Below are positions 36,159 to 46,655 of a stretch of DNA of 64,000 nt, one piece after another. Under the pieces are notes generated by a model, which did no database searches, was not told the origin of the DNA, and worked only from the letters and a program-made list of their open reading frames with translations. Location of the stretch: the NCBI GenBank assembly GCA_036924085.1, contig JAVGWX010000007.1, positions 35,178,953-35,242,952 of the forward strand, in the 5' to 3' direction. Position numbers and translations under genes: made by a program. The first letter of the stretch is position 1, and each line of letters starts with the position of its first letter. This DNA is from Ariolimax columbianus. Lineage: Eukaryota; Mollusca; Gastropoda; Stylommatophora; Arionidae.

Positions 36159-36979
36159 AGCAAGAAAATTCCAGTAGAAAGACACAAAAAGCACCAGGTA
36201 AATAGAAATTGAAAACATCGAAAAGAATACCCAGGACAAACTCCGACTCGGACATACATAAATAACAATGGAACAACAAGAGGGTGTGTCCATGCAACTG
36301 AATAAAAGTCCAGCGTGAATCGCGGGAGACATATGAGAAACAACACCAAGAAACCAGAACTCTGAACCCACGGCTCACAACGTGTATTTATTTCACGCTC
36401 TAGCTGTAACTGTACGCAGATCGCGACACTTGTTTCCATCAACATTGGCTCATGTGGAGCCACTAGCCTGGCCCCGTGTAACAGTCTGTGCTGCATATAA
36501 ACTAATTATAATCTACACTATCAATCGTCAGACATGCCATTCTTGATTGCACCACTAATTGGTTGAATAGCACTCCACTTGTCGTTTCCGTAGGCTTTTC
36601 TCCTGTATTGACCAGAGAGTGTTCTCTTCATACGTTCTTTTTGTGTGCTATATCTGAATTGACTTTTATGCTCTGTTGGCTTAATGAAACATAGTGAAGT
36701 CCGCGAGCTATATTGGGACATCGTGTTTTCTTGTTTGTTGTGTGGTTCTGTGTTTGTTTATTTCAACTTTTAGTTCAGGTGCCATCACCACAGCGAAGTT
36801 CGGCTGCTTTGGATCGCCATCTTCTGTCTTGGTACAATCTACCAGGATTTCTCTGTCCATCTATTGATGTTATTCTCCCTCTGATATTGATGTTTACATC
36901 TGTCACGTTTGTTTATAGAATTGTATTCAACAAAGTATCTTAACTGTCTCTGTAATTCCGTTCATCAATTATATTTGCA
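36158..36979. other. No gene recognised
   Basis: Open frames here have no recognisable domain. Part of 36520-36970 may be decayed LINE, but I cannot show it. Confidence 0.4.
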
Positions 36980-37440
36980 CTGATATGTCTCCAAAGCTTC
37001 TTTATTTGTTTTAATTTTTTTCTAGGAATTCCGCTCCATTTTTAATAATCTATATTTCGAAAGTATCCATAATCTTCTCCAATCGTGTGTTCATAGTTCA
37101 TCTTTCTAGGTAGTAAAGACAAGTGTACATAACACATGACCATTCTCGTTGTTGGTGTGTGGGTTCAAGCATGTTTAGATGTCAATAGATGATTCATGTT
37201 GGTTAAAACAGATTTGGCCATTTCTTCTTCTTTTTCGTTTTCTTCTTCTCCTTCTTCTTCGTAACCTTTCAAACTTTAACTTGAATGTCTCTAAAGAAAG
37301 CAGTGTTCAGCATGAGGTCATAGGTATCTCTAAAGAGCTTGTCTTGGTGATTTGTCTAACGTCATTTCTCTTCTCTTCCTGATTGATGACATTTCACTTT
37401 TTCCATTTTCCGTTATTATATTTCCAAGAAAGGAGGAGCT
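36980..37440 (-). mobile_element. Decayed LINE fragment
   Basis: Minus strand near 37230-37090 reads KSVLTNMNHLLTSKHA and TRMVMCYVHL, close to the NMxKLLTSxxIxxxTRxRMVKCYV block that lies between the catalytic box and YGCESW in RTE-like LINEs. Nothing else is readable. Confidence 0.4.
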
Positions 37441-37494
37441 CTTGTGCCGTTTCCAGGAAATGGCAGTCTATTATTATCTGTCCAGTAGATTTTG

Positions 37495-37855
37495 AGCTGC
37501 TGTTGTTCTTGTTATTTAATGTCCACAAGAAGTACGTTTACTCTTTTGTGCGCCCTGAAAAGGGTGTTAGGTGACGGTTGCTGTAGCTTTATTCACACCC
37601 CGAGCGTGCTGAATGATGAAGGTTGGCGGCAGTCACCTGGCTGTTGTGGTATGCGTGTCTTTATCTGCATGACGCTCACTACTACAGGATCATGTCGATT
37701 CACATGTCGTCATTCAGATTGTTTTGAAAACAGCTTGTTTCCAGGGAACTCTGGTATAGAGATAGTGACCTTCGTCAGTATATTTTTGCTGACCCTGACA
37801 TGACATCCTGGTCAGTATGTTGTGCCTGCACCGGACTAACGTCTCAGGTCCCCTC
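37495..37855 (+). repeat. Rep-B copy 1
   Basis: Ordered blocks: aatgtccacaagaagtacg, ttgtgcgccctgaaaaggg, ggtgacggttgctgtagc, gcatgacgctcactactac, aacagcttgtttccaggga and tgacatcctggtcagtatgt. The same order occurs in three other places. No tRNA boxes seen; class unknown. Confidence 0.75.
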
Positions 37856-37864
37856 CTTGTTAAT

Positions 37865-38150
37865 ATGGAATGTCCACAATGAATAAGATAACTGTTTTGT
37901 GCGCCCTGAAAGGGCGTTAAGTGGCGGGTCGCAGTAGCTTTCCTCGCATCCCAAGCCTACTGATGAAGGTGGACCAGGGTCCTCTAGGCGGTTGTGCTAT
38001 TCTTGGCTTCATCTGCGTGTCGTTAACTGCAACGGAAATCACGTGGATCCCTCACCTCTTTAGCCAAGTCATCATAGTAACATCCCGTTTCCAGGGTTAC
38101 CTACGTTGAGGTAAGGTGGGGACCAGTATACTCTACCTGATCCTATCTAA
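37865..38150 (+). repeat. Rep-B copy 2, directly after copy 1
   Basis: aatgtccacaatgaataag, ttttgtgcgccctgaaaggg, gtggcgggtcgcagtagc and catcccgtttccaggg repeat the blocks of copy 1 in the same orientation. The two copies form a direct pair. Confidence 0.75.
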
Positions 38151-38499
38151 CATCATCGGATATGTAAGGTTTTTTGCCTGACCAGACGTAAGTGAGAGAG
38201 ATAAAACTGCTCCCATTTCGAGTCCACTTTGCTAGTTATCACAGTCATTGTTTTCCCAGTGTTAATTTCCACACACCTGACTTTTGTTCTTTACCTGAAT
38301 CACCAATTCCCTTAGTTCGTGTTCGCTTTCAGCCAGCAGAATTGGGTCATCTGTATATCTGCTATTATTTATTGATAATGAGTCAAGGCATTTCTTCGAT
38401 CTACAGAAACACATGTGCGATGTGTAAATGTTACATTTTTCTTTTTACATATATTCATGCTGAGTAAAGTCTGCCAGATCTTAGTGTCAATTTACTCAC
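38151..38499. other. No gene seen
   Basis: No supported feature. Confidence 0.45.
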
Positions 38500-38780
38500 A
38501 GTTACGGTTGTTGAGTGTTCTCATGTCTTTTCCTTCCATACCCGTTTCCCAGACGTGTAATTAGTTCCGTATCCTGGATTCTGCAAAAGGCTTTTTTGTA
38601 GTGCAAACAGAGCGCAAACAGGTATTTCCGTACTTCTGTATATCTTTCTGATAGTGTCCATATGCAACATATTTCTTGTCTTGTTCTGCTGTTTTGTCGA
38701 TACTCGATATATTTATTCTTCATTGTCTGCTCTACACATAATTCGCCCCTGTATCCTTTTAAACAGTACCGGTCTCTTAA
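38500..38780 (-). mobile_element. LINE reverse transcriptase fragment
   Basis: Minus strand reads LFALCLHYKKAFCRIQDTEL, close to the FxxFxDYxKAFDxVxxxxL block of LINE reverse transcriptases; the catalytic Asp of KAFD is changed to Cys. The flanks are too decayed to place. Confidence 0.5.
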
Positions 38781-39039
38781 TGGTATAGCTCATCAGACTG
38801 ATTGTTCTGAAATCAACATTTCGTTATAGTGATAGTCTTATAAAAAGTAAATTAAAAAGAACCCACGCCAATGTGGCATATTGGAAATATGGTGTTAGGC
38901 CCATATTGTATTTGGCAGACAGCTCGCTAAGGTTGATGTGGTCAACATCACGCCTGCCCATTTTATTTTTGGAGGCTGGGTCTACCCCAAGCCCGGTTTG
39001 CGATCGGAAAACCCCCACACCAACTGGGGACCAAATCCC

Positions 39040-39265
39040 GTTGATTGCATTACACAGATGAGTGATAGTAGATGACATTACACAGATCCTTGATTGTACA
39101 TGTCATTACACAGATCCTTGATTGTAGATGACATTACACATATCCTCGATTGTAGATTACATTACACAGATGAGTGATAGTAGATGGCATTACACAGATC
39201 AGTGATAATAGATGGCATTACACAGATCAGTGATAGTAGATGGCATTACACAGATCAGTGATATT
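39040..39265. repeat. Minisatellite, 28-bp unit, about 8 copies
   Basis: Unit attacacagatcagtgatag plus tagatggc. Early units read tccttgattg, later ones tcagtgatag. Confidence 0.93.
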
Positions 39266-40084
39266 ATCAAAACCGAATTCCTCTAGAGTTTCTTTTATTT
39301 CTATATTTATTGTACCCATGGCTATTGCGTTCCCTTGCTTCCTCTCCCCCACTTCTGATCTGAGAATGCAAGGGCCGTTATTATTAAATGCTGAATGTTT
39401 GTCACCCCTGTTGTTGGAAAAAGTTCACGAACATATACCACCCAACTGTTTGATATTTCTTTCTCATTAAGTAAGATGTCTCCATTCTTGTCCCTAGTGT
39501 CCTACATGAGTCAGTCTTATCATGTTTGACAAATGTTGTATTTCTGCATGCATAGCTCTCGTGCTGTGCTTTTTCCCGTGTCTTGTTTTACCTCGTGTTT
39601 TGATTCTGTCCACATATTCTCTTGTGGTCTTTCTCTGTCATATTTGTTTGTTTAAAAAAAATGTTTAACACGCTAATAGTAGACACATTATATATTTGTT
39701 CTTTTTAAAACGCCACCGCCCCCCCCCCCCCTCCCAGAGAGGGACTGGAAACAGTTACAGGGTCCTGGAAGTGGGATATCCTTTAATTGCTTAACTTCGG
39801 TTCTTTCTTTTAAATTGTACACTTCTTTTAACGGACATATTTTCTACACAGGTTTGCCAGAATTAGAATAAGTCAACAGTTACAATGGTGAATGATGGGA
39901 TAACACAATTTAGCTATACAAGCGATTCAACCAAACTCTAAATCAGATATCAATCGACTTATTTCCTTCATCGTGTCTTTGATCTATAAGCCTGGCTCAT
40001 GGGGTCCTCGTGTTTTCAATTTCAGATCCGTCAATTAGAAGAACTAATTCGTTTTCAGATTTCATTTGAACTCTTGGTTTTCAG
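39266..40084. other. No gene recognised; C tract near 39718
   Basis: AT-rich with one C homopolymer. No supported coding block. Confidence 0.45.
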
Positions 40085-41100
40085 TTAGACATAACAACTG
40101 TCTGATGCCATGTAGTCAAATGCTGTTTAAACTTATTTCGGTCTTTTGCCTTGGAGTGTCATGTTGTAACAAGTGACATCTCTCAGGCCATCTATCCGTC
40201 TCATTTGTGGGCGTCCACTTATTCCTCTGTTGTCATGCATGCACATCACATGCATCTTCTGAACGGTACAGTATCTACGATACCATTGCAGGAGAATTGG
40301 CGCCTGATATATGTGTTGTCAATTTGGTCCCGCAGAGATACTGCCAGTGTTCTTTTAGAGCTCATTTAGGAATTGCTCAACAGTGATGTAACTGAAGATG
40401 GCTGCCATCACAAACCCTAAGTAGGTGAGCATTTGTTTTCATATGTTGATGTCTATAGCTTCCCGCTTTAGTTTTCTAAAGACTTTCCTCAAAGGTCGAT
40501 GTGAAATCTTTTGAGTAGAATATTTCACCCCGACGAACACAACGTTATACTGGTATGTTGATTGGCTGGTAAAATAAGGCAATGTCGGTTGATTGGCTGG
40601 TAAAATAAGGCAATTTCGGTTGAGAAAGCGCCCCCCCCCCCCCATCTATCTCTTCTATTAACTTAGCATACTTTGTTTCATCACCTTCATTTCTCAGGGC
40701 ATTCACCAATGCATTTATTTCACAGTTCACAAACACAAGACAAATGTACTCCCATGTTCTTTCAATGAACTGCTTGATTGTGTTGAGGTGGTCTGTGGAT
40801 GAATAGCCATTCCCGAAACCTGCTTATTCTCGTGGTTAATTCTCATTAAGTTGCTGTTCTAGTCTGTTCAGAATCACCATTGGGAAAAGCTTGTATGTGG
40901 ATGAAAGCAAACAGATCAGACGGTAGTTTGCCAGTTTTGCCTTTTTATTGTGAAAACAATTTGTTTGCTGTTCACGATTGTCAGGGATTCAACCTTCCTA
41001 GTTCAATTGTTGAATAGTTTTCGCTAACTGTCGTGCTAGTATTGGTGTTTCCCCTCCTAATTTCATGTTATTAATTATTTTAGTTAGATTATGGTCATGG
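40085..41100 (-). mobile_element. LINE fragment, RT fingers to C-terminus, decayed
   Basis: Minus-strand order: YKLFPMVILNRLEQQLNEN and AGFGNGYSSTDHLNTIKQFI (RT fingers) near 40900-40790, INALVNALRNEGDETKYAKL near 40650, and GRPQMRRIDGLREMS with KAKDRNKFKQHL near 40200-40100. The catalytic palm is lost. A 33-bp direct duplication (gttgattggctggtaaaata at 40558 and 40590) interrupts it, as does a C homopolymer at 40629. Confidence 0.6.
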
Positions 41101-41344
41101 TTTAGGTCAATGTATACTTCTTTGTAAGATGGATGTGCAGTATTACATCATCAGTTGTTCGCGAGCTCACGTGCGTGGGCGCGCGCACACACACATACAT
41201 ATATATGTATAAGTGGGGCGTGATTTAATGATGTCATGCCTGGGCGAAGCCTTGAGTTGAAATGAGTGTGATTTTCAGGCTAACCATCATATAGTACAGA
41301 AATCACAACAATGGAAGTGAGAAATAGAATATGGAGAATAATGA
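41101..41344. other. No gene seen; short CA/TA run near 41185-41210
   Basis: No supported feature. Confidence 0.45.
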
Positions 41345-41347
41345 TTA

Positions 41348-41416
<69 letters not shown>
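41345..41416. repeat. Compound (CT)n(TA)n microsatellite
   Basis: CT run to about 41373, then about 21 TA units. Confidence 0.97.
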
Positions 41417-41417
<1 letters not shown>

Positions 41418-41683
41418 CTGTCCATCGTTGTCGATGAGGACCGCCGACATCATCCTTGTCACAGATTTCCCTGTTGGGTGTGGGTGCGCATGTGGCTGAA
41501 CAGGCCAATGCGAGCACGAAAACAACTGCTACATATCGGGCACAAGAGGTTTGTAGAAGGGGATGGTGTTCCCGCTGCTCGGGATTTCCGCGTCTCTCGT
41601 CTGTTCTGGGCTTTCACAACACGGTCATCTTCACCGGCAGCTACACCCGATTTGACTGCGCTTCTCCAGTCAGATCTGTTTTT

Positions 41684-41686
<3 letters not shown>
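41417..41686 (-). mobile_element. LINE C-terminus with a C2H2 zinc finger
   Basis: Minus strand reads RSDWRSAVKSGVAAGEDDRV, then KAQNRRETRKSRA, then LLCPICSSCFRARIGLFSHM and RTHTQ: a C-x2-C...H-x3-H finger. This ending is known from a common animal LINE group. It is bounded on both sides by TA microsatellites. Confidence 0.7.

Positions 41687-41753
<67 letters not shown>
41687..41753. repeat. (TA)n microsatellite
   Basis: About 32 TA units, ending in the TA that flanks the mariner-like element. Confidence 0.97.
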
Positions 41754-41754
<1 letters not shown>

Positions 41755-42181
41755 GAGGCATGTCAAACTGGACAACGATGTTTAAAGAAGGACGTGAGTT
41801 AACACAACAAAATGCGCCTGACCTGGTCTCGGAAGATCTCTCGTTAACTCACGTCCTTCTTTAAACATCGTTGTCCAGCTCTTCACTGTTGCCTTCGACA
41901 CACTTTTGTCACCATACACTGCCTGCATTATGCGATGAATGTCAACTGGTCGACATCCTTCAGCTGTTAGAAACCGAATCACCGCTCAGTGATCAACTCT
42001 GGACGTTTTCACAGCCATGTTTTCAACGGTCTGCTGAGGAAACTATGAGTCAGAAATTAATGAAATTTTTGCAAACTTGACGGTTTGTATGTGCTGTTTA
42101 TACCAGAAGTGACGTCATCATGCGCATCGGGCGTATGTTAACTTCTTGCAGTTTGGTCCGGTTTCATTTGAACACGCCTCG
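41754..42181 (-). mobile_element. Internally deleted mariner-like element with 34-bp palindrome
   Basis: The left end cgaggcatgtcaaactgg matches, in reverse, the right end cgaggcgtgttcaaatg. TA flanks the left end; the right flank is TG. Minus strand encodes AVIRFLTAEGCRPVDIHRIM and AVYGDKSVSKATVKSWTTMF with KEGRELT, the N-terminal DNA-binding part of a mariner transposase, with the catalytic domain missing. Between 41770 and 41876 the segment encoding SWTTMFKEGRELT is present as a perfect inverted repeat. 428 bp in total. Confidence 0.82.
41770..41876. repeat. Perfect 34-bp inverted repeat with 39-nt loop
   Basis: Arms 41770-41803 and 41843-41876 are exact reverse complements (outer end ggacaacgatgtttaaag, inner end gacgtgagttaac). 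Confidence 0.97.
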
Positions 42182-42599
42182 TGTGATTAATTTCTCGATG
42201 TCACCGAAATGTCATTCTTAACCAGTCGCATCCTCTCTTCAAATTGTTCATTTTGATTCCAAAGTGGACACGGACCTTGGCGTGATTTTTTAGTGCACTC
42301 CTTTGTTGCTAGTTATATTCCAGAAGTGTGAGCAAGCTAAGCCATCTTGAACATTCTGTGTTTCAGAATGCATAAAAACTACAAATTTACAAGTAAAAAA
42401 AAATCGTGTACACGATTATAGAAAATGGAAGCCAAGACGAATGGCCACACAAACCTTTAGCAGAATAAAACAAATACTGACAGGCGCACACATGCACGCG
42501 CGCGCTCACACACTCTATAACATGATAACGAGTACTCATATGTTAGTTAAATGTTTTATTACTGCATGCTTCAGACACAGATGCACTGAACACACGTAT
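42182..42599. other. No gene seen
   Basis: No supported feature. Short CA-rich run near 42485-42512. Confidence 0.45.
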
Positions 42600-42905
42600 G
42601 GGACAGAAGACGCAGCACATCGAATGAGCTGACGGCAGCCGGTGACACAATAGCTGGCTGCTTGTATCAGTGCCAGAGAACCACAGCTGGCCAAGATCCT
42701 AGTCCACCTCCAAGCGGCGGCCCTGTAAACAGGCTGCTCTATTCTAGTCTGGCTAAGATGATAGGAACAGCTATGGGAAGGCAAACACGTACCTAAGAAA
42801 CCCAGCTAAAATATAACGTGTCGGGTAGAAAGGCGCACCCTCGCTGTTGTCTACGACACAATGTCCTTTTTAGAACGAACGTCAAAAGAAAAACACATAT
42901 TGAAG
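42600..42905 (+). mobile_element. SINE-A copy, most of its length
   Basis: Blocks in sense order: gatgagctga-type head, accacagctggccaagatcc, aacaggctgctctattctag, gtgtcgggtagaaaggcgc, tgtctacgacacaatgtcc and agaacgaacgtcaaaag tail. Divergent compared with 17660-18013. Confidence 0.75.
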
Positions 42906-42914
42906 AAAGAATAT

Positions 42915-43043
42915 GGGAACTGAGACGCTAGTCCGTTCAGGAACAACATATTGTCCTGGACGGGGTGTCGTGGTCAGGCACAATATACTGACGAAGACTA
43001 TCTTTCTTCCATGTAGCGGTCCCTGGAAACATGATATTTAAAA
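42915..43043 (-). repeat. Rep-B, left half of a copy split by a LINE
   Basis: gaactgagacgctagtccg, ggtgtcgtggtcaggcac and tccatgtagcggtccctgg match the 53790-54150 copy. The match stops at 43043 and resumes at about 44015. Confidence 0.7.
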
Positions 43044-43169
43044 GCGGTATAGTTTTTTATGTCTTTCTTTTTAAAGGCCAAAAACATAGTTAATTTTACA
43101 GATTAAATGTCATCTATTCGAGCATTAGAAGTTGCTGGTCATTGTAAACCTGACCTTATCCAAATATCT

Positions 43170-44012
43170 CTAGACATTGACCACATTACCAATTCCATAT
43201 GCTGTCAAAATAGTTCTGCAGTGGAACCATGGACACTCAAGCACACCTGCCAATGACAAGGCAGACAGACTAGGAGGTATCAAGACAAGAACATTGACAC
43301 ACAGCAACAACTTTACAAACTTTTCATAAGAAAAGCAAACAAAGAAACTTGCTTGAACAGATGGGCAATGGGGAACACGGGAAGAGCGGCCTACAGACAT
43401 ATGGCAAGCCCCAGATGGGCCATGGGGAACACGGGAAGAGCGGCCTACAGACATATGGCAAGCCCCAGATGGGCCATGGGGAACACGGGAAGAGAGGCCT
43501 ACAGACATATGGCAAGCCCCAGATGGGCCATGGGGAACACGGGAAGAGAGGCCTACAGACATGGCAAGCCCCAGATGGGCCATGGGGAACACGGGAAGAG
43601 AGGCCTACAGACATATGGCAAGCCCCAGATGGGCCATGGGGAACACGGGAAGAGAGGCCTACAGACATATGGCAAGCCCCAATCCAAATGACACTGTAAA
43701 TCAACTCACAAGGAAGGATCAGAGCACCATTTTCCGACTGGGAACCCAACACATCCCTCTAAACAAGCACATGACCATAATCTAACCACAACATACTCCC
43801 GAGTGCCAGCTGTGTACACACCCATATGAAACCGTTGATCATCATCTCTTTGAGTGCTCAGTGCTAAATGATTTTAGGAAAATGTTTCTTCTTCCGTGGC
43901 CAGATACATGAAACACTTTGTATGGCACTAGACAACAGAATATAAACACGTGCAGATACCATTACATGGCATTAATCCGAAGGTCGAGAGCCCAGATGCT
44001 GCTGGATCTGCA
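43170..44012 (+). mobile_element. LINE C-terminal part (after RNase H) with internal minisatellite
   Basis: Starts with a decayed RNase H end (AVEPWTLKHTC, then DKADRLGG), continues through the TGRAAYRHMASP repeat array, and then DTVNQLTRKDQSTIFRLGTQ, HIPLNKH, PECQLCTHPYETVDHHLFEC (a C-x2-C...H...C knuckle) and ALIRRSRAQMLLDLQQQQK. It ends in a caacaacaacaaaag tail. It divides a Rep-B copy. Confidence 0.75.
43360..43685. repeat. Minisatellite in LINE coding part, 54-bp unit, 6 copies
   Basis: Unit of 18 codons (RWAMGNTGRAAYRHMASP). One copy near 43557 lacks two bases, which shifts the frame. Later copies have gaggcc where early copies have gcggcc. Confidence 0.95.
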
Positions 44013-44014
44013 AC

Positions 44015-44195
44015 AACAACAAAAGCAGGCTAGCTGGCGAAGATGTGGATAGACGTGATCCCCATAGCAGTGAGTGTCATGCAGATGAAGCTAAGCATAG
44101 CACACATTCATCAGCACGCTTGCCACTTAACGCCCTTTTCAAAAGAGTCAATGTACTTATTGTGGGCATTAAACAACAGCAATCAAGAATGAAGA
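44015..44195 (-). repeat. Rep-B, right half of the split copy
   Basis: ggctagctggcgaagatgtg, atagacgtgatccccatag, cagatgaagctaagcatag, gccacttaacgcccttttc and tgtgggcattaaacaac continue the Rep-B order from 43043. Confidence 0.7.
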
Positions 44196-44339
44196 TACGT
44201 GGATACATCAATTTCCCAATTATCATTGTTTATTGGTTTCTGAAAAACTAAAAAGGTAATTTCGTATCAGCTATTGACTCATTCAACTTCCGTTATAGTC
44301 TGGTAGCTATATATGGTTAATGTATTAAAACGGCTTGTA

Positions 44340-45300
44340 AGTTCTGGGTTTTGGGACAAATTTTATTCTTGATATATATAAATGATTTGGACATAGGTAT
44401 GGGATCCATTATTGCAAAATTTGCTGATGACACAAAACTATGCAGTAGTGTCTCATCTAAAGCAGAAGTGGATATATTGAGGTCGGATTTAGATAAAATT
44501 CGAGAATGGTCTGAAATCTGGCAAATAGAGTTTAATGTAGATAAATGTACAGTCATCCACATGGGTAGATCCAATATGGAACATAATTACAGAATGGGAG
44601 AGAACAATATTAGAAAGATAGATAAAGAAAGGGACTTAGGGGTTATAATAGATCATACATGTAAGGTGAGGGAGCAAGTTCAGGTAGCAGTAAAAAAGGC
44701 AAATGCAATGTTAGGGACGATACAAATAAATATTAAACATAGGAGCAAGGAAGTGATAGTCAAACTGTATAAAGCATTAGTTAGACCTAGATTAGACTAC
44801 TGTGCACAGGTGTGGAGTCCTTATCAGAAAGGGGATATAGACATGCTGGAGAGAATACAAAAAAGAGCGGCAAAGCTGATAGTGGGATTCCAGAATTACA
44901 GTTATGAGGAAAGATTTTTAAAAACCGGCTTACAGTGTCTGGAAGAGATAAGAATTCGTGGTGACAATACAGGTGTATAAGATGATCAGAGGAATGAATA
45001 AGTTAAGACTATAACAAGTTTTTTAAAATACAACCACCAACAAGAACAAGAGAGCACAGCTACAAGTTGACTAAGGAGAGGTCTAGATTAGATATTAGGA
45101 AGTATTTTTTTAGTCAGAGAGTTGTGAATGCTTGGAATGCATTGCCAAGTGAGGTGGTGGAGGCTGGGACAGTTAATGCATTTAAGAATAAATTGGATGC
45201 GTATAGCTTCTAGAGCAAGGTGATGTAAATGGAACAGGTTGTATACAGACTCTGCAGGGTCTGTTAAACCAGTATAAAGACGTTAAGTTAAGTTAAGTTC
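44340..45300 (+). mobile_element. CR1-like LINE, 5'-truncated, best RT frame of its group
   Basis: A 209-residue open frame reads ILFLIYINDLD, AKFADDTKLCSSV (intact catalytic FADD), IWQIEFNVDKCTVIHMG, RDLGVIID, KANAMLGTI, LYKALVRPRLDYCAQVWSP and LERIQKRAAKLI, the standard order for CR1/L2-group LINEs. After a frameshift near 44960 the frames give MIRGMN and a VNAWNALPSEVVEA-type ending. The 3' tail is three ttaag units at 45283-45297. It is truncated at the 5' side within the RT. Confidence 0.88.
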
Positions 45301-45544
45301 TGATCTTTGATTGTGCATTCGTCGTGCTCCAATCAATATGGCATATTACCTCGAGCATTAGTTGCTAGACTATGTTAGAGAATTCTAGTCATTTTAGGAT
45401 TAGACACACTGGGCTAGTTAGATGCTTGTGTTGACATTTACGCATGAAGTAACACAATGAGAAACCAATGTTTGATAAGTGTACACTCTTAGAAGACATG
45501 CAGCATATTGGACAGCATGGAAGAATATAAATAATACACACTTG
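45301..45544. other. No gene seen
   Basis: No supported feature. Confidence 0.45.
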
Positions 45545-45880
45545 ATGCTATCCAGCCTGTCTCTCTGTGAGAAACATTTACATTCAGCATGTCTAGGGTA
45601 TATTCCATCTCGCTATGAGAATGATTTACATCTAGCATGTCCATGGGGCAATCTGCCTTGCTGGGAGAAAGATTTACATTCAGCCTGGCTATGGACACTG
45701 TCTCACTGTGAGAAGGTTTGCATTCAGCCTGTCTCGCTGGGAGAATGATTTACATTTAGCCTGGCTATGGACACTGTCTCACTGTGAGAAGGTTTGCATT
45801 CAGCCTGTCTCGCTGGGAGAAAGATTTACATTCCGTCTGTCTAGGGAACAATCTGTCTCGCTCTGTGAAAAAGACACGCC
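45545..45880. repeat. Complex minisatellite, periods about 58 and 76 bp
   Basis: Built from gagaaagatttacattcagc and ctgtctcgctgggaga modules in varying order. The two 76-bp units at 45669 and 45745 are nearly identical. Confidence 0.88.
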
Positions 45881-46655
45881 AACGATATCGACCAAACTAG
45901 CCCACAAAAAGGTTGATTTAATTATCCTATCCATTCACACGCGGGAACAAATAGCTCTGGAATGTTGACGTAAACATTCCTATACTCGATATTACTTCCT
46001 AGGTTTGACATCAAATATGACGCCAAGGTGGGCAAACTAGCACACACAAACATGGAGGCGTGAGCCTTAATGCTGACGTCTATTGTAGACAACTGTAGAA
46101 TAATAACTCCACCACCAACACCCTCCAGCACTTGACATCCGTTCTCTCCCAGAATGCCCACTCAGCGCACAGCTAGTTTAGCCTGCTGACAGCCAGTTAT
46201 GTTGGGGATGTCTCCACGGGATTCGCACGGCTGGTTATTAATGATGTGTCATGCAAGTTATGAATGAGATGACAGCGATGTGAACCGTGTAACCCTGTCA
46301 TTGCTTCCTTCCTCCCCCTAAACGTTCGGATTACAGTCCTTTCGTTGATCGACACATACCTGTTAATGTATCGCTGGCTCAAAAGACATGCACTGTCAGG
46401 AATAGCGCTTTCATGGGTTCAATAAGCACTCTTACCATTTTATTATGTAACTTATTGGTTGGTTGGACACTTGTAAAGGTATTTTAAAGTTGTTCAAAAA
46501 TAATAATATGGAGGCGAGGAAAGAGGCGCCAAAATTACTTCCTTCCTTGTAAGATTCAAACATGCTGGTATACTGTTTCTTGATAATTTGAGATTGATAA
46601 AAATATTTTTAAATGATCAGCCATGTATAAAACAATGACTTACCACGGACTTAGT
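45881..46655. other. No gene seen
   Basis: No supported feature. If the CH-domain gene starts upstream this would be intron. Confidence 0.45.

Noticed and set aside
41459..41761. A possible host C2H2 zinc-finger gene
   Set aside because: The single finger follows the RSDWRSAVKSG block that ends a known LINE group, so it is a retrotransposon C-terminus.
43324..43785. Several overlapping open frames of over 100 codons on both strands
   Set aside because: All come from the 54-bp array, which is open in many frames because the unit is a multiple of three.
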